This document shows, in pieces, positions 1 through 10,680 of a DNA stretch of 64,000 bases; position 1 is the first letter of the stretch; each line of letters begins with the position of its first letter. The notes beneath the pieces were generated by a model. It was not told the origin of the DNA. It saw only the letters and a list, made by a program, of their open reading frames with translations, and did no database searches. Origin of the DNA: Actinomycetes bacterium (lineage in GTDB: Bacteria > Actinomycetota > Acidimicrobiia > Acidimicrobiales > JAMCPL01); NCBI GenBank assembly GCA_021846515.1, contig JAJZWU010000006.1, positions 28,097 to 92,096 of the forward strand, in the 5' to 3' direction. The position numbers were made by a program, and so were the translations under genes.

Positions 1-207
1 CAGGTGAATAACCTACGTCACTTCAAGTCGCAGCGCGATCAGGAGACAATAGAGAGATCCCTTAACACACTAAAAGCGTGCGCCAGAGGAAGCGATAACC
101 TGGTCCCGCCAATGATAGAAGCGGTCAAGGCAGGATGCTCTATAGGAGAGACCATGAATGCCCTGGCGGAGGTGTTTGGTACCTACGAGGAGCCGGTATT
201 TACTTGA
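1..207 (+). CDS. Methylmalonyl-CoA mutase, C-terminal end of catalytic domain (partial, 5' end outside window)
   Basis: Open frame from base 1; RDQETIERSLNTLKACARGSDNLVPPMIEAVKAGCSIGETMNALAEVFGTYEEP matches the typical end of the MCM large-subunit catalytic domain. Confidence 0.75.
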   Translation, partial: QVNNLRHFKSQRDQETIERSLNTLKACARGSDNLVPPMIEAVKAGCSIGETMNALAEVFGTYEEPVFT

Positions 208-226
208 TCTCTCCTGACGCTGAATC

Positions 227-1366
227 GTGATCATAGCCGAACTGGCCAGCGACCCTTCTGTCTGGCACGATACCTATCCATCAATTAAGTATCGTGCAGC
301 CATACGCCATGGAGCTAGAATAATCCGCAATGGCGGCTTGGTGGGATTCCCTACTGAGACCGTATATGGGCTGGGAGCAGATGCTACCAATACCGATGCG
401 GTAAACAAGATTTACCAAGTGAAAGAACGACCTAAGGCTGACCCACTGATCGTGCATATAGGCTCGGTAGATGCATTGACTGATATTGCTTCCGGCGAGC
501 CACACATTATGAGTACAGCGCTGGAATTGGCTGGTAAGTACTGGCCGGGGGCACTTACAATGATACTTCCCCGGAAAGTTGGCGTAGTCGCTCCAGAGGT
601 AGCTATTGGACGAAACACCATAGCAGCCAGGATGCCAGATCATCCTGTGGCGCTCGCTCTCATCAGAAAAGCAGGAGTGCCAATCGCTGCACCAAGCGCA
701 AACCGCTTCGGGCATGTGAGCCCGACTACCGCTGAACACGTCCTATCCGACCTGGGAGACGTAATAGACATGCTAATAGACGGAGGTCCTACACGTATAG
801 GGGTGGAATCAACCGTAATAGACTTGACCACAAATACTCCCACCGTACTACGTCCTGGGGGAATTACCATCGAAGAGCTGCAGCATGTATGTCCCTCGCT
901 TACCTACATACCTAGGCATGTGGATAACTCACCCGTATCTCCTGGGAACTACCTTCGTCATTATTCTCCGCGCACCCCACTGATAGTGGTGAACAATCTC
1001 GGTAGCGAAACTAACGGCCATCCATCTACGCATACAGCCGAACTTATAAGCGAATTGGCCAGCTCCTTGTCTGCTCGCGGCATATCATCCACGGTGATAG
1101 CTACCTCTCCAGAACAGACAGGTAGCCTGGAATCCCTGGCAAGCAACCTCTACAACTATCTACATGCAGCAGATACCGGAAAGGGTGAAATAATACTGGC
1201 CGGATTCGTACACAATGAGGGTATTGGCGTAGCTATTAACGACCGGCTGTTCAGAGCCGCCAGCGGAAGGGTGGTACATGATTCATCACCCGCTACAATT
1301 GACCTGATTGCAAGTTTTGTAGCCTCCGAGGCTACCAACCAACCTGACCGCTTGGATGGCCGTTGA
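227..1366 (+). CDS. L-threonylcarbamoyladenylate synthase (Sua5/YrdC family, with C-terminal Sua5 domain)
   Basis: GGLVGFPTETVYGLGADA, KERPKADPLIVHI, SANRFGHVSPTTAEHV, STVIDL..VLRPGGI motifs; GTG start. Confidence 0.93.
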   Translation: MIIAELASDPSVWHDTYPSIKYRAAIRHGARIIRNGGLVGFPTETVYGLGADATNTDAVNKIYQVKERPKADPLIVHIGSVDALTDIASGEPHIMSTALELAGKYWPGALTMILPRKVGVVAPEVAIGRNTIAARMPDHPVALALIRKAGVPIAAPSANRFGHVSPTTAEHVLSDLGDVIDMLIDGGPTRIGVESTVIDLTTNTPTVLRPGGITIEELQHVCPSLTYIPRHVDNSPVSPGNYLRHYSPRTPLIVVNNLGSETNGHPSTHTAELISELASSLSARGISSTVIATSPEQTGSLESLASNLYNYLHAADTGKGEIILAGFVHNEGIGVAINDRLFRAASGRVVHDSSPATIDLIASFVASEATNQPDRLDGR

Positions 1367-1404
1367 TCAATCTCACTTCTACAGGACATCTCATCCGGTA
1401 CCGC

Positions 1405-1911
1405 TTAGCCCATAGAAGATATGTTCAGATCACTATCAGATATCCTCGTATTATCCGCCATATGAGATGCATAGACGCTGAGTGCTTCTTCCAGTTCCTC
1501 GTCGAAAACAGACATAATCCTTGCGGCCAGGATAGCTGCGTTGGCGGCTCCACCTATAGCAACAGTGGCTACCGGCACTCCTTTCGGCATCTGAACCATA
1601 GATAGCAACGAATCGAGCCCGTCCAGGTATTTCAGTGCCACTGGAACACCTATAACTGGGAGCGTCGTAGTGGCGGCGAGCATTCCCGGCAGATGCGCGG
1701 CACCACCGGCGCCGGCAATCAATACCTGCAATCCACGTCCTCTCGCACTGCGACCATAGGCCAAAAGATCATCAGGAGTACGGTGAGCAGATATGATACG
1801 TATCTCGTACCCAACCTTCCACTCATCAAGCATATCCGCGGCTGGTTTCATCGTTTCCAGGTCGGAACGACTACCCATGACTATACCAACTTTGATCACG
1901 GTCGATGACAT
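1405..1911 (-). CDS. purE: N5-carboxyaminoimidazole ribonucleotide mutase PurE
   Basis: [55 protein letters not shown] aggagg upstream. Confidence 0.96.
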   Translation of the reverse strand: MSSTVIKVGIVMGSRSDLETMKPAADMLDEWKVGYEIRIISAHRTPDDLLAYGRSARGRGLQVLIAGAGGAAHLPGMLAATTTLPVIGVPVALKYLDGLDSLLSMVQMPKGVPVATVAIGGAANAAILAARIMSVFDEELEEALSVYASHMADNTRISDSDLNISSMG

Positions 1912-2041
1912 TTATTTACCTCCTGACCTCTTTATACAACCAATACAAGTACTTCCTCCGTGAAAGCCAGCTTACCAGACTGCTCCATATGAATCGCTAC
2001 TTTGATGCACCATTACTTCCGCATTACTTCTTGCTTGCAAT

Positions 2042-3565
2042 TTAGTGCTGGCCGGGTTGCTGCTCCAGTACGGACAGGTCGCCTCTGCGCAAACCTTCTA
2101 TAACTCTTCGATACTCTCCTGCCGAATCGTCTCCCATTGAATCAGTGGACAATATTTTCAACCCCCTCTCCCTGTCTATGCCATACAAACCGAGGCGCGG
2201 CTGGTAGTCTCCCCACTCGTAATTATCCATTAATGACCAATGGAAATAAGCCTCTACGGGAATCCCCTCCTCTATCGACCTCACCAGTACCCCTAACGTC
2301 TCTCGAATAAACTGCGGCCTCGTCCATCCATCTCGGCGCGGGAATGACTGTCCCCTTACGACTCTGGTAGACATGCCGTTTTCGACTATCCAGATAGGTA
2401 AATCGGCTGTCATGTTTGCACGCGCATAATAGTACAATCCTTCCGGATAAATTATATCGTCCCAAGCAGAACGTAACGGCAGCCACCACCGGCCTCCTGA
2501 AGTCTTCATGCCGGGCGCCACAAGATGTTTGGATGCCACGGGATTGTAATAGTCTATCCCCACCATATCCAGTGCAATATCGTAAGCGCTTCTATACACG
2601 GTATCCAGAAGTGTGCTCGTTTCCAGCATGGTACAAAGTGGACCCTCTGGGGAACTTCGTGACGAAATGCGTTTGCGCGAAGGGACGAACATCTCAACGG
2701 CTTCCCTCATCCCCTTTGTTAACTGTTGTCGCGAAACTGCCCTAGAAGCGGCAAGCCTGACCAACTGTTCACCCCTGCCGGCCGGTTCAAGAGCGTCGTA
2801 CCATACCTGCCTGCGCTCATCTATCCATTGGGATACATCATCTCGACCCACCCCAAAAGCCTTCAGCGATAGCAAGTCTATAAGCATGCGATCCAACTCG
2901 TAGACGCTGGCACACGCACTGTTGATAGTCACCATAGCGTCGGGTTGTATCTCGTGGATTGTTTCGTACGCCCTGACGTGAGCGGCAATAAGATTGCCCG
3001 CCGCTTCCAGCGACTTTGCTACTGATTTTATGCCAGGCGGGAATACTCCAAACAAATATGAGAGCATCACCAGGGCGTTTGGTTCATTTATAGTCACCCA
3101 GTTCGAACAATGCTTGGATAACCTAGAAACCGCCAAGCGAGCATAGCCCGAAAAGACTTCCGGAGAATCATCCTGAAGCCAAAAATCTTCACCAAGCCAC
3201 CTGGGGTGTGTCCAATGGCAGAGTGTTACCAATGGCTGCATGCCGCGCTCGACGCATCCTGCTACGATGGCATTGTAGTGGGACAACGCATCATCGTCGA
3301 CCATGTCGGCTTTTGGCTGTATGCGTGCCCACTCCAGGCTGAACCTGAAAGCATCGCAACCTGCGGCTACTGCCAAATCCAGGAACTCCTCGTAACGATT
3401 CCAGAAATCAACAGCGATACCGGATATATCCTTGCGGCCAACCAACCCAGCCCTCTCCCATACATAAAAATTGTTCTCGGGCTCCCCGGGACCGTTTATC
3501 CCACCTTCGGTCTGAAAGCTTGCAATTGCAGTACCAAAGCGGAATCCTTCAGGCAAAAGGCTCAT
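2042..3565 (-). CDS. Glycoside hydrolase family 1 (beta-glucosidase-like)
   Basis: FRFGTAIASFQTEGG, FRFSLEWARIQP, TINEPN acid/base motif, IVENGMS nucleophile motif, WSLMDNYEW. Confidence 0.93.
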   Translation of the reverse strand: MSLLPEGFRFGTAIASFQTEGGINGPGEPENNFYVWERAGLVGRKDISGIAVDFWNRYEEFLDLAVAAGCDAFRFSLEWARIQPKADMVDDDALSHYNAIVAGCVERGMQPLVTLCHWTHPRWLGEDFWLQDDSPEVFSGYARLAVSRLSKHCSNWVTINEPNALVMLSYLFGVFPPGIKSVAKSLEAAGNLIAAHVRAYETIHEIQPDAMVTINSACASVYELDRMLIDLLSLKAFGVGRDDVSQWIDERRQVWYDALEPAGRGEQLVRLAASRAVSRQQLTKGMREAVEMFVPSRKRISSRSSPEGPLCTMLETSTLLDTVYRSAYDIALDMVGIDYYNPVASKHLVAPGMKTSGGRWWLPLRSAWDDIIYPEGLYYYARANMTADLPIWIVENGMSTRVVRGQSFPRRDGWTRPQFIRETLGVLVRSIEEGIPVEAYFHWSLMDNYEWGDYQPRLGLYGIDRERGLKILSTDSMGDDSAGEYRRVIEGLRRGDLSVLEQQPGQH

Positions 3566-3732
3566 GAATCTTTCCCCGTAAGGGTGTCTTTAAGCATCAG
3601 GAACATCATAGCAGCGGAGCTAATAGAATATATGATTGTTGGTACGTGTATTTCGTAAGCCATCACGTAGGTATAAGTTCGTAGGGGATAGCCCCGTTGT
3701 ATAAGTATTTTCTGATTGGCATAATAAATAAT

Positions 3733-4863
3733 ATGGACGATGAGACAGAAGATGTGACGCAAAATAATCGCCCTGGCAAGTCTGGGGTGGACAGTGCAGC
3801 AGCCGGTACGAAGGACCGGTCAGGAATATTGCAGATAGCCTTGGGCCTCATATGGCTGCTTGATGGCGCATTGCAATTCCAGCCATTCATGTTTACAAGA
3901 GGATTTGTTACTCAGATAATTTTGCCCAGCTCACAGGGGAACCCTGGCTGGGTAGCTGATCCTACTATCTCTCTTGCGCACTACATAGAGCCCCATATAG
4001 CAGCTTGGAACGCCTTTTTTGCCACGCTGCAAGTGCTGATCGGGCTCGGTATAGCGGGTGGAGTACTGGCCAAGCGTCCCGCCATAGTCAAAACAGCCCT
4101 GCTCGGTTCTATAGCTTGGGCGTTACTGGTGTGGTGGCTCTCAGAGGGGCTTGGGGGAATACTGCAGGGAGGCTCCCCGCTTTCGGGAGCTCCTGGGGCT
4201 GTCATACTCTACGGTATAATCGCCGTACTTGTCTGGCCGTCAAATCGCGAAATAAGAGGGAGTCACATGCCTGCCCCGTCACGAAGTGAAACGGAGCACC
4301 GGCTACCAGGCAGGATAAGCACAGCAGGATATATACTACAAGACCTACAAGATCGCGTTACAAGCGACACTTCAGCTAAAATTATCTGGGCTGTTCTATG
4401 GATTTTTAACGGGTTTCTGCTGTTGGAACCCGCCAATCAGATGCCCCAGGCTGTCAGCATGAATATAAAATCAGCCATGCCAGGACAGCCCGGATGGCTG
4501 CATAGTTTACTGGCTTCCTCGGCAAGCGCACTGTCAGGTACAGGAGCCTGGCTCGATTCTTTGCTGGCAGTTGCCATGATCATAATAGGCGCGGGAGTAG
4601 CGTTTAATCTCTACCCACGCGTGCTGCTGTCAGCAGGCATTGTTATATCTCTGGCAATATGGATCTTGGGCGAAGGGCTTGGAGGGATCTTGACCGGACA
4701 GGGAACCGATCCCAATACAGGGCCTTTGTGGATAATACTTGCTGCTTGCCTGTGGGCAAGAACGACCAAGAGAGATAAGCAGCTGACCCATCATTATTCA
4801 AGTCATACTTCCAATTTAACCCAAGATCACGCCAGAACTCTTGAACGTGGAGCTGCATACTGA
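3733..4863 (+). CDS. Multi-pass membrane protein with internal duplication (DoxX-like hydrophobic organisation)
   Basis: ORF 3697-4863; two similar halves (LGLIWLLDGALQFQP...GNPGWV and AVLWIFNGFLLLEPA...GQPGWL, each ending GEGLGGIL/EGLGGIL); second Met chosen as likely start. Confidence 0.6.
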   Translation: MDDETEDVTQNNRPGKSGVDSAAAGTKDRSGILQIALGLIWLLDGALQFQPFMFTRGFVTQIILPSSQGNPGWVADPTISLAHYIEPHIAAWNAFFATLQVLIGLGIAGGVLAKRPAIVKTALLGSIAWALLVWWLSEGLGGILQGGSPLSGAPGAVILYGIIAVLVWPSNREIRGSHMPAPSRSETEHRLPGRISTAGYILQDLQDRVTSDTSAKIIWAVLWIFNGFLLLEPANQMPQAVSMNIKSAMPGQPGWLHSLLASSASALSGTGAWLDSLLAVAMIIIGAGVAFNLYPRVLLSAGIVISLAIWILGEGLGGILTGQGTDPNTGPLWIILAACLWARTTKRDKQLTHHYSSHTSNLTQDHARTLERGAAY

Positions 4864-5086
4864 GGACATCTTCTGAGTAGCCCAATCCATCAATTGCCAA
4901 CACAGTTATAACCTTAACGTGTAAAGATATATTCGGTATCATCTTCCGAATAGTTCAAGTAGCTATAGCTACGCTCTTCTGAAAAGCACCTTCTAACGTA
5001 TACATGTATGCCTACATCGTGTGATAGTATTGAGATTACCCCGTGGTGACATCATACGATCATATACTAATTAGGAGGGCCGCATA

Positions 5087-8000
5087 ATGAGGTTTCACTC
5101 TTTGACAGACAGGTCTGGCAAGTACACACGTTGTGTCCGCTGTACCCCAGACGACCAAAGCCAATCAATGATATGCACGATTTGGCGAGGCTGGAGACTT
5201 AAAATTGTTCCAACGGTCAGTGGATTGGCAGTTGCCATAGCGATAGTTATCCTGGCATCAGCACAGGCCTTTGCCGCCGCCGACACTTTCGTCGGCGCTG
5301 TCGCCGGGGTGCCCGCTAGGACCAGACAGCCAGGCGTTAGTGATATTCAGAATATCTCAAAAAGTATCTCCCCCTTGAACGGTAGCACACCCCATGCCTC
5401 CATGTCAGCCAACAACACACCAGCCATTGTACCTGCAAACAGCTGGAACCTGGTAAAAGGTTTCCCTGCTGCTGCCAACGGTGTCGATAATGTCAGCTGT
5501 ACGCCCACAGGCAACTGCGCAGCATTGGCGACAAACAATCAAGGTAATGCAGTCGCACTCTACTCCCTAAACGGTGGCGCCAGCTGGCATGAAGGCACAT
5601 TCCCGGCTGCACCTGCCGGCTGGCTCAACCCATACTTCCTGTCGTGTGGATCTGCATCTGACTGTGCGGCCGTAAGAACAAACGCCTTGGCGCTTGCAAA
5701 ATTGACCTATTTTGGTGCACTATTCGCTACGGAATACGGTTCATCACCATCGGCCGCTTTCTACTCTACCAATGGCGGACAAAGCTGGATGCAGTCGACA
5801 CTGCCAAATGGAACCACTGCCCTTACAGACATATCGTGTGGATCCGCAAATGACTGCACCGCGACGGGTTTTGTAAACGGCAAGAATGCCATACTTTACT
5901 CCTTAAACGGTGGCGCGTCATGGAACCTCGCCTCAATCCCAAATATCTCAACGCTTGACCTGCTGAGGGTAAGCTGCGAAGCGCCACTGTCAGGAAGCGC
6001 TACAACCCAGACCTCCGTTACCTGCCTCAGTGCCGGGTCACCACTGGACAACGTAATACCCACATTTTTGTCGAAAGCTCCCGCTTTGGCACAATTCCTC
6101 CATCTTAATGACACCACCTCGCCTCTTCTTCTCTCCACCCAGCTGCCGGTAACCCTCATATCCACAGACGGCGGCGCAACCTGGAAACAGGGCCCATCTC
6201 TACCTGGGGGAATAGGGATAGTGACATCAATCTCGTGCACTTCAGGCATGCTCGACTGCACAATGACGGGATCTGGATTTGATATGTACTCCTCCACCGG
6301 TGGTGCAAGCTGGACAGGAAGCAGGCTGCCCGGCAATGCAGGATTGCCCACAAGCATATCATGCTACTCCCCGGGCATCTGTATAACTGCAACCGCCTCA
6401 GGAAACGGCTACCAATCTACAAACGGCGGCGCAAGCTGGATCCAGACAACCCTTGAGCCGACCCAAAATAACACTGCAGCAGGCAGCAACTCGGCTTTTG
6501 CCGGCTGGGAAAACGTATCATGTGCATCGTCCTCTTCCTGTGCCATTTCACTCGTGGCGCTTCCCGGTGATGGCCAGGAACTTCAGGGAATTTACTATAC
6601 CACCAACGAGAATACTGTCTGGCAGGAAAGTAGGCTTCCCATGGTTGTTCACCGATTTATTGCCGTATCATGCCAGCCGGTAGGAGTATGTGTCGCCGCA
6701 TCAAATACGCAGATCGCCTACAGTTCTGACTCAGGCACAACTTGGACAGCGGCCAACCTCCCAGAGGATATCAGCCAGTTCAACGACATTTCCTGTGGAT
6801 CGGCAACTGATTGTATCGCAGTAGGAACATTGAGTGTCTGCACCAACCCATCAAGTACTGAATGCCTGCTGGCAAACGCTGGAGATGCCGATGGTATTGC
6901 TCCCGTTGCCCTCTATTCCAATAACGCAGGCCAGAGCTGGATAAATGTACCACTTCCTTTGGGCATAAACTTCCCGCAAACTGTTTACTGCAGTTCGCAG
7001 GCTATCTGCGTCATCGAAAGCGATACCCGTATTCTGTACTCATCTGATGGAGGTCTCACATGGGAGGATGGCACCCTACCTTCAGAAAATGGAGCCAGCC
7101 TTTTGCTAAGCGGTTCGCTCTCCTGCTCTAGCGGCAGTTGCATAACCGCCGGAGTCGTTAATGGCAGGCTTGCGGCTTTTTATTCCACTGACGGGGGAGC
7201 AGGCTGGAACATGGCATCAATCCCCGGATCGGCACCGGAGATAGCACCAATGAACTTGCCGTTCACATACGGCTCTGCTCCATCCGACGTCAAGGTACAG
7301 GGCATCGGTTATGTGTCGTGCAGTGCAAACGGCACTTGTACGCTCCTCGGTGGCCCGGCTGGTACTCTTACGTCATCGGGCAATATAATAAATGCATACG
7401 ACTATGCCTACAACTCAACTGACGGCGGAGAGTCCTGGACTCAAGCCAGCATAGCACCCGACCCGGCATTGCAGGGCGCCTTTATGCAGATCCTGGGAAT
7501 AACCTGTACTGGCAATTACTGTATTGCCCCCACTTACGTTACTGACAGTACCAACGGCTTTGAGCCTCCGCTGGAATACCAATCATCCTCACCTCTTCTT
7601 GTCAGTTCCGACGGGGGCGCAAGCTGGGGTATATCCACAGCCAATGGCCTCCCGGCTAATATCTCGCTTAAAGCATTCGACTGTATCTCCATTACTGATT
7701 GCCTTGGTGTGGGAAAAAACAACAATGGCTCATCTTCCTACGGTGGTGTTGTATATCAAAATCTATCCCCGTTTGCACCAACCTTGATCTCTCTCTCGCC
7801 AAACTCAGCTCCGATAGCAGGCGGTACAACTATTACCATTGAAGGAGCTGCTCTTACGGGAACTACAGGGGTAAACTTCGGCTCTATCCCTGCCGCCTCT
7901 TTCGGCGTGATGTCATCAAGCACCCTAACGGCCACTGCTCCGGCTGTCTCACAGCCTGGTATCGTGAACCTAACCGTCACTACTCCGCTTGGCACCTCGA

Positions 8001-9460
8001 AACCGGTAGGTTTTCTCTACGTGACAACAGGTAATCGCTACGTTCCACTGTCACCATACAGGGTTGCCGACACCAGATGTTCATTGGCTGCATTCGTAAA
8101 GAGTATGCCCGCGGGATATTGCAGCAATATACCTGCCCAAAATCGCACACTTTCCATCTCCGGATCAGATGCGCCTATCAATGTACAGGTAGGTGGCACT
8201 GGATCCGCTGGAGACTCTGTTCCCTCTGATGCCCAAGCGGTCGTTGTAAACATCACAGCGGTGAGCGGAGGGTATGATAGTGGAGTTCTCATCGCGTACC
8301 CAACCGGCACCCCTATGCCGATAGCATACTCCCTCAGCTTTTCTTCTGGATCAGACAATTATTACCTACGCGGCAACTCTATATCTACTTCCTCTCTCTC
8401 CACGGTAGCTCTTGGAAACAACAAGTCAATAATGATATACCCGTATTATTATATACCAGCTCTGTTCCGGTATTATCCCCCTGGAGCATCGGGGCGGCAA
8501 CCTCCTTTGAACATCGTCGTAGACGTCGAAGGGTATTACGTTCCTTCAGGGTCAACAGGTACGGGCGCTGGATTCACTCCCATAAGCCCTCCGGCCAGAG
8601 TACTGGACACAAGATGCACTCCAAGTGAACCGGACTCCATCCCCCTGTTGCCCTCCTACTGCTCATCTGAGCACCTACCGGTAAGCAATAGCGGCGTGCC
8701 GGCTGCCGGAGCGGGTCAATCTATTGCCGTAAAGATCGCAGGTATAGATGGCATCCCAGCTACAGGGGTAAGTGCCGTTAGCATGACCGTAACTGCGGCC
8801 AACCCCGGTGCCGGAGGATACCTCACTGTGTGGCCGGATATGAGTACAGGCGACTCTCCACCAATGGCATCAAACGTGAACTTCTCAAAGGGACAGAATC
8901 GTGCCAACGAGGTCATCTCCGAGGTTGGGGCTAATGGATATATCCGTATCTACAACTCGGCCGCGACTCCGGTAAACGTAGTAGTAGACGTCAACGGCTA
9001 CTATTCCTCTTCCGGATACTCCTTCACGCCAAGTACGCCTATCACAATCTGCAATACGGCATCTACCGGCCTGACGGTAGATGCAGGCGTAGTAAGCGGC
9101 GTTACCGGACAGTGCGATGGATCGGGAGATTATCTTGCACCCAAGACATCATCTGATCCAGCCACTATACAAGTGACCGGCCTGGCAGGAATCCCTTCAA
9201 ATGTAAGTGCAATAGTTGCGCAAATAACAGTAAATGGCAATCCCAATTCCGGCACCGCTTACCAATCGCAGCTGAACGGCTATCTCACCGCGTGGCCCGG
9301 AAATACCGCAATGCCAACGAGTTCCTATCTGAACTGGTCTGATGGCAGTACCGTAACCGGAACAGTGATCACCGGATTGGACAGTTTGGGATCCTTTGAC
9401 GCATATGCATCATCCCCAGCAGATCTGACTGTCAATGTAACCGGCTGGTTCCAGAACTGA
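5087..9460 (+). CDS. Large secreted protein: signal peptide, ~12 BNR/sialidase-like repeats with paired Cys, IPT/TIG domain, three C-terminal VADTRC..VDVNGYY modules
   Basis: 1457 aa; repeated YSTNGGQSW / SCGSASDCAAVG units, LSPNSAPIAGGTTITIEG TIG motif; SD aggaggg before ATG. Confidence 0.85.
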   Translation: MRFHSLTDRSGKYTRCVRCTPDDQSQSMICTIWRGWRLKIVPTVSGLAVAIAIVILASAQAFAAADTFVGAVAGVPARTRQPGVSDIQNISKSISPLNGSTPHASMSANNTPAIVPANSWNLVKGFPAAANGVDNVSCTPTGNCAALATNNQGNAVALYSLNGGASWHEGTFPAAPAGWLNPYFLSCGSASDCAAVRTNALALAKLTYFGALFATEYGSSPSAAFYSTNGGQSWMQSTLPNGTTALTDISCGSANDCTATGFVNGKNAILYSLNGGASWNLASIPNISTLDLLRVSCEAPLSGSATTQTSVTCLSAGSPLDNVIPTFLSKAPALAQFLHLNDTTSPLLLSTQLPVTLISTDGGATWKQGPSLPGGIGIVTSISCTSGMLDCTMTGSGFDMYSSTGGASWTGSRLPGNAGLPTSISCYSPGICITATASGNGYQSTNGGASWIQTTLEPTQNNTAAGSNSAFAGWENVSCASSSSCAISLVALPGDGQELQGIYYTTNENTVWQESRLPMVVHRFIAVSCQPVGVCVAASNTQIAYSSDSGTTWTAANLPEDISQFNDISCGSATDCIAVGTLSVCTNPSSTECLLANAGDADGIAPVALYSNNAGQSWINVPLPLGINFPQTVYCSSQAICVIESDTRILYSSDGGLTWEDGTLPSENGASLLLSGSLSCSSGSCITAGVVNGRLAAFYSTDGGAGWNMASIPGSAPEIAPMNLPFTYGSAPSDVKVQGIGYVSCSANGTCTLLGGPAGTLTSSGNIINAYDYAYNSTDGGESWTQASIAPDPALQGAFMQILGITCTGNYCIAPTYVTDSTNGFEPPLEYQSSSPLLVSSDGGASWGISTANGLPANISLKAFDCISITDCLGVGKNNNGSSSYGGVVYQNLSPFAPTLISLSPNSAPIAGGTTITIEGAALTGTTGVNFGSIPAASFGVMSSSTLTATAPAVSQPGIVNLTVTTPLGTSKPVGFLYVTTGNRYVPLSPYRVADTRCSLAAFVKSMPAGYCSNIPAQNRTLSISGSDAPINVQVGGTGSAGDSVPSDAQAVVVNITAVSGGYDSGVLIAYPTGTPMPIAYSLSFSSGSDNYYLRGNSISTSSLSTVALGNNKSIMIYPYYYIPALFRYYPPGASGRQPPLNIVVDVEGYYVPSGSTGTGAGFTPISPPARVLDTRCTPSEPDSIPLLPSYCSSEHLPVSNSGVPAAGAGQSIAVKIAGIDGIPATGVSAVSMTVTAANPGAGGYLTVWPDMSTGDSPPMASNVNFSKGQNRANEVISEVGANGYIRIYNSAATPVNVVVDVNGYYSSSGYSFTPSTPITICNTASTGLTVDAGVVSGVTGQCDGSGDYLAPKTSSDPATIQVTGLAGIPSNVSAIVAQITVNGNPNSGTAYQSQLNGYLTAWPGNTAMPTSSYLNWSDGSTVTGTVITGLDSLGSFDAYASSPADLTVNVTGWFQN

Positions 9461-9520
9461 TACCGGACGATGGGCGCCATATCGGGTGGTACTGAATTAA
9501 AAAGGCATTCACGTTAAGAT

Positions 9521-10390
9521 ATGCACATGATTACAAATGATGAGGCTCACAATATAGATGATGCCACCGCACCGCGCTACCCTGGAAACTCTCAATCCGA
9601 CCCCAAAGGCTCGAATCCTCCGCTCACACTTGCTGTAGATATAGGCGGTAGTGGATTGAAGGCAGCTATAGTTGACAACCGTGGGCAGATGGTTACAGAG
9701 CGAGAGCGCATAGAAACCCCCTACCCTCTTGACCCACAGCGTTTGGTGGACTCGCTCTCGCTACTGGCAAGTGATCTGCATACAGCCAGCGGCATCAGCT
9801 ACGACAGGGTATCGGTTGGATTTAATGGAATGGTGCGCCATGGAATCATTATCACTGCACCCCAATTCTCAACCATTGGTGGTCTCGGTACGCCAATAGA
9901 CGATAACCTCGTCCGGGATTGGCGCAATTTTGATCTCGCCGGTGCACTCGAACGAACTCTCGGAAAGCCAACCCGGGTTGCAAATGACGCAGACGTACAG
10001 GGTGCTGCAGCTGTCATGGGTAAGGGCCTTGAGTTGGTGATCACCCTGGGAACCGGGTGTGGAACTGCAATGTTCTATGATGGCTCTCTATTGCCGCATA
10101 TGGAGTTTGCTCACCATCCCCTCCATGGGAAAGAAACTTACAACGACTACGTTGGTGACCACGCCTTGCGGACATTGGGCAACCGCAGGTGGACAAAGCG
10201 GGTGCTGAAGGTAATAGACACAATGCGCAATCTCATGTTCTTCGATAGATGCTACGTAGGAGGGGGAAATGCAAAGAAACTTACCCAGAGCCTGCCCGAT
10301 GACTGTACCATTATAGACAACTCCGCCGGCATAGTGGGTGGTGTGAGGCTTTGGGATGCAGGACATCTCGGCCTCACCGACTCCCGGTAG
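9521..10390 (+). CDS. ROK-family kinase, polyphosphate glucokinase-like
   Basis: LAVDIGGSGLKAAIVD phosphate motif, NDADVQGAAAVMGKGLELVITLGTGCGTAMF, FDRCYVGGGNAKKL; start may be the ATG at 9527. Confidence 0.8.
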   Translation: MHMITNDEAHNIDDATAPRYPGNSQSDPKGSNPPLTLAVDIGGSGLKAAIVDNRGQMVTERERIETPYPLDPQRLVDSLSLLASDLHTASGISYDRVSVGFNGMVRHGIIITAPQFSTIGGLGTPIDDNLVRDWRNFDLAGALERTLGKPTRVANDADVQGAAAVMGKGLELVITLGTGCGTAMFYDGSLLPHMEFAHHPLHGKETYNDYVGDHALRTLGNRRWTKRVLKVIDTMRNLMFFDRCYVGGGNAKKLTQSLPDDCTIIDNSAGIVGGVRLWDAGHLGLTDSR

Positions 10391-10680
10391 CAAGCTACAA
10401 AGTATCCTGTGGCAGCCCCGCCCCCAGCCGATTGCCCAGTACAGTAATTGCTGGCACTTGTAGATATAAGCACTTCCCTAACAGATGTATACCAGTATAG
10501 TGTCCCGCAAATAATTATGCGCTCTCACTGCGCAAACGTCCGGTGGACGGTTGCGTATACGTCGGGCTGCGTTGTCGTCCTCAACGTAGTCCCTGCTACG
10601 CCTATGTCCTTCGCCTTGCCGGCTGACGCCCCTGACCAGGTGAATACCATCACACTATTTACGAGACGCTATACTAGAGT

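Noticed and set aside
281-739. 152-aa minus-strand ORF opposite sua5
   Set aside because: Overlaps a clear conserved coding gene; no recognisable motif.
10391-10680. Lysine riboswitch or T-box upstream of dapA
   Set aside because: No conserved lysine-riboswitch or T-box blocks; promoter appears leaderless, immediately before the ATG.
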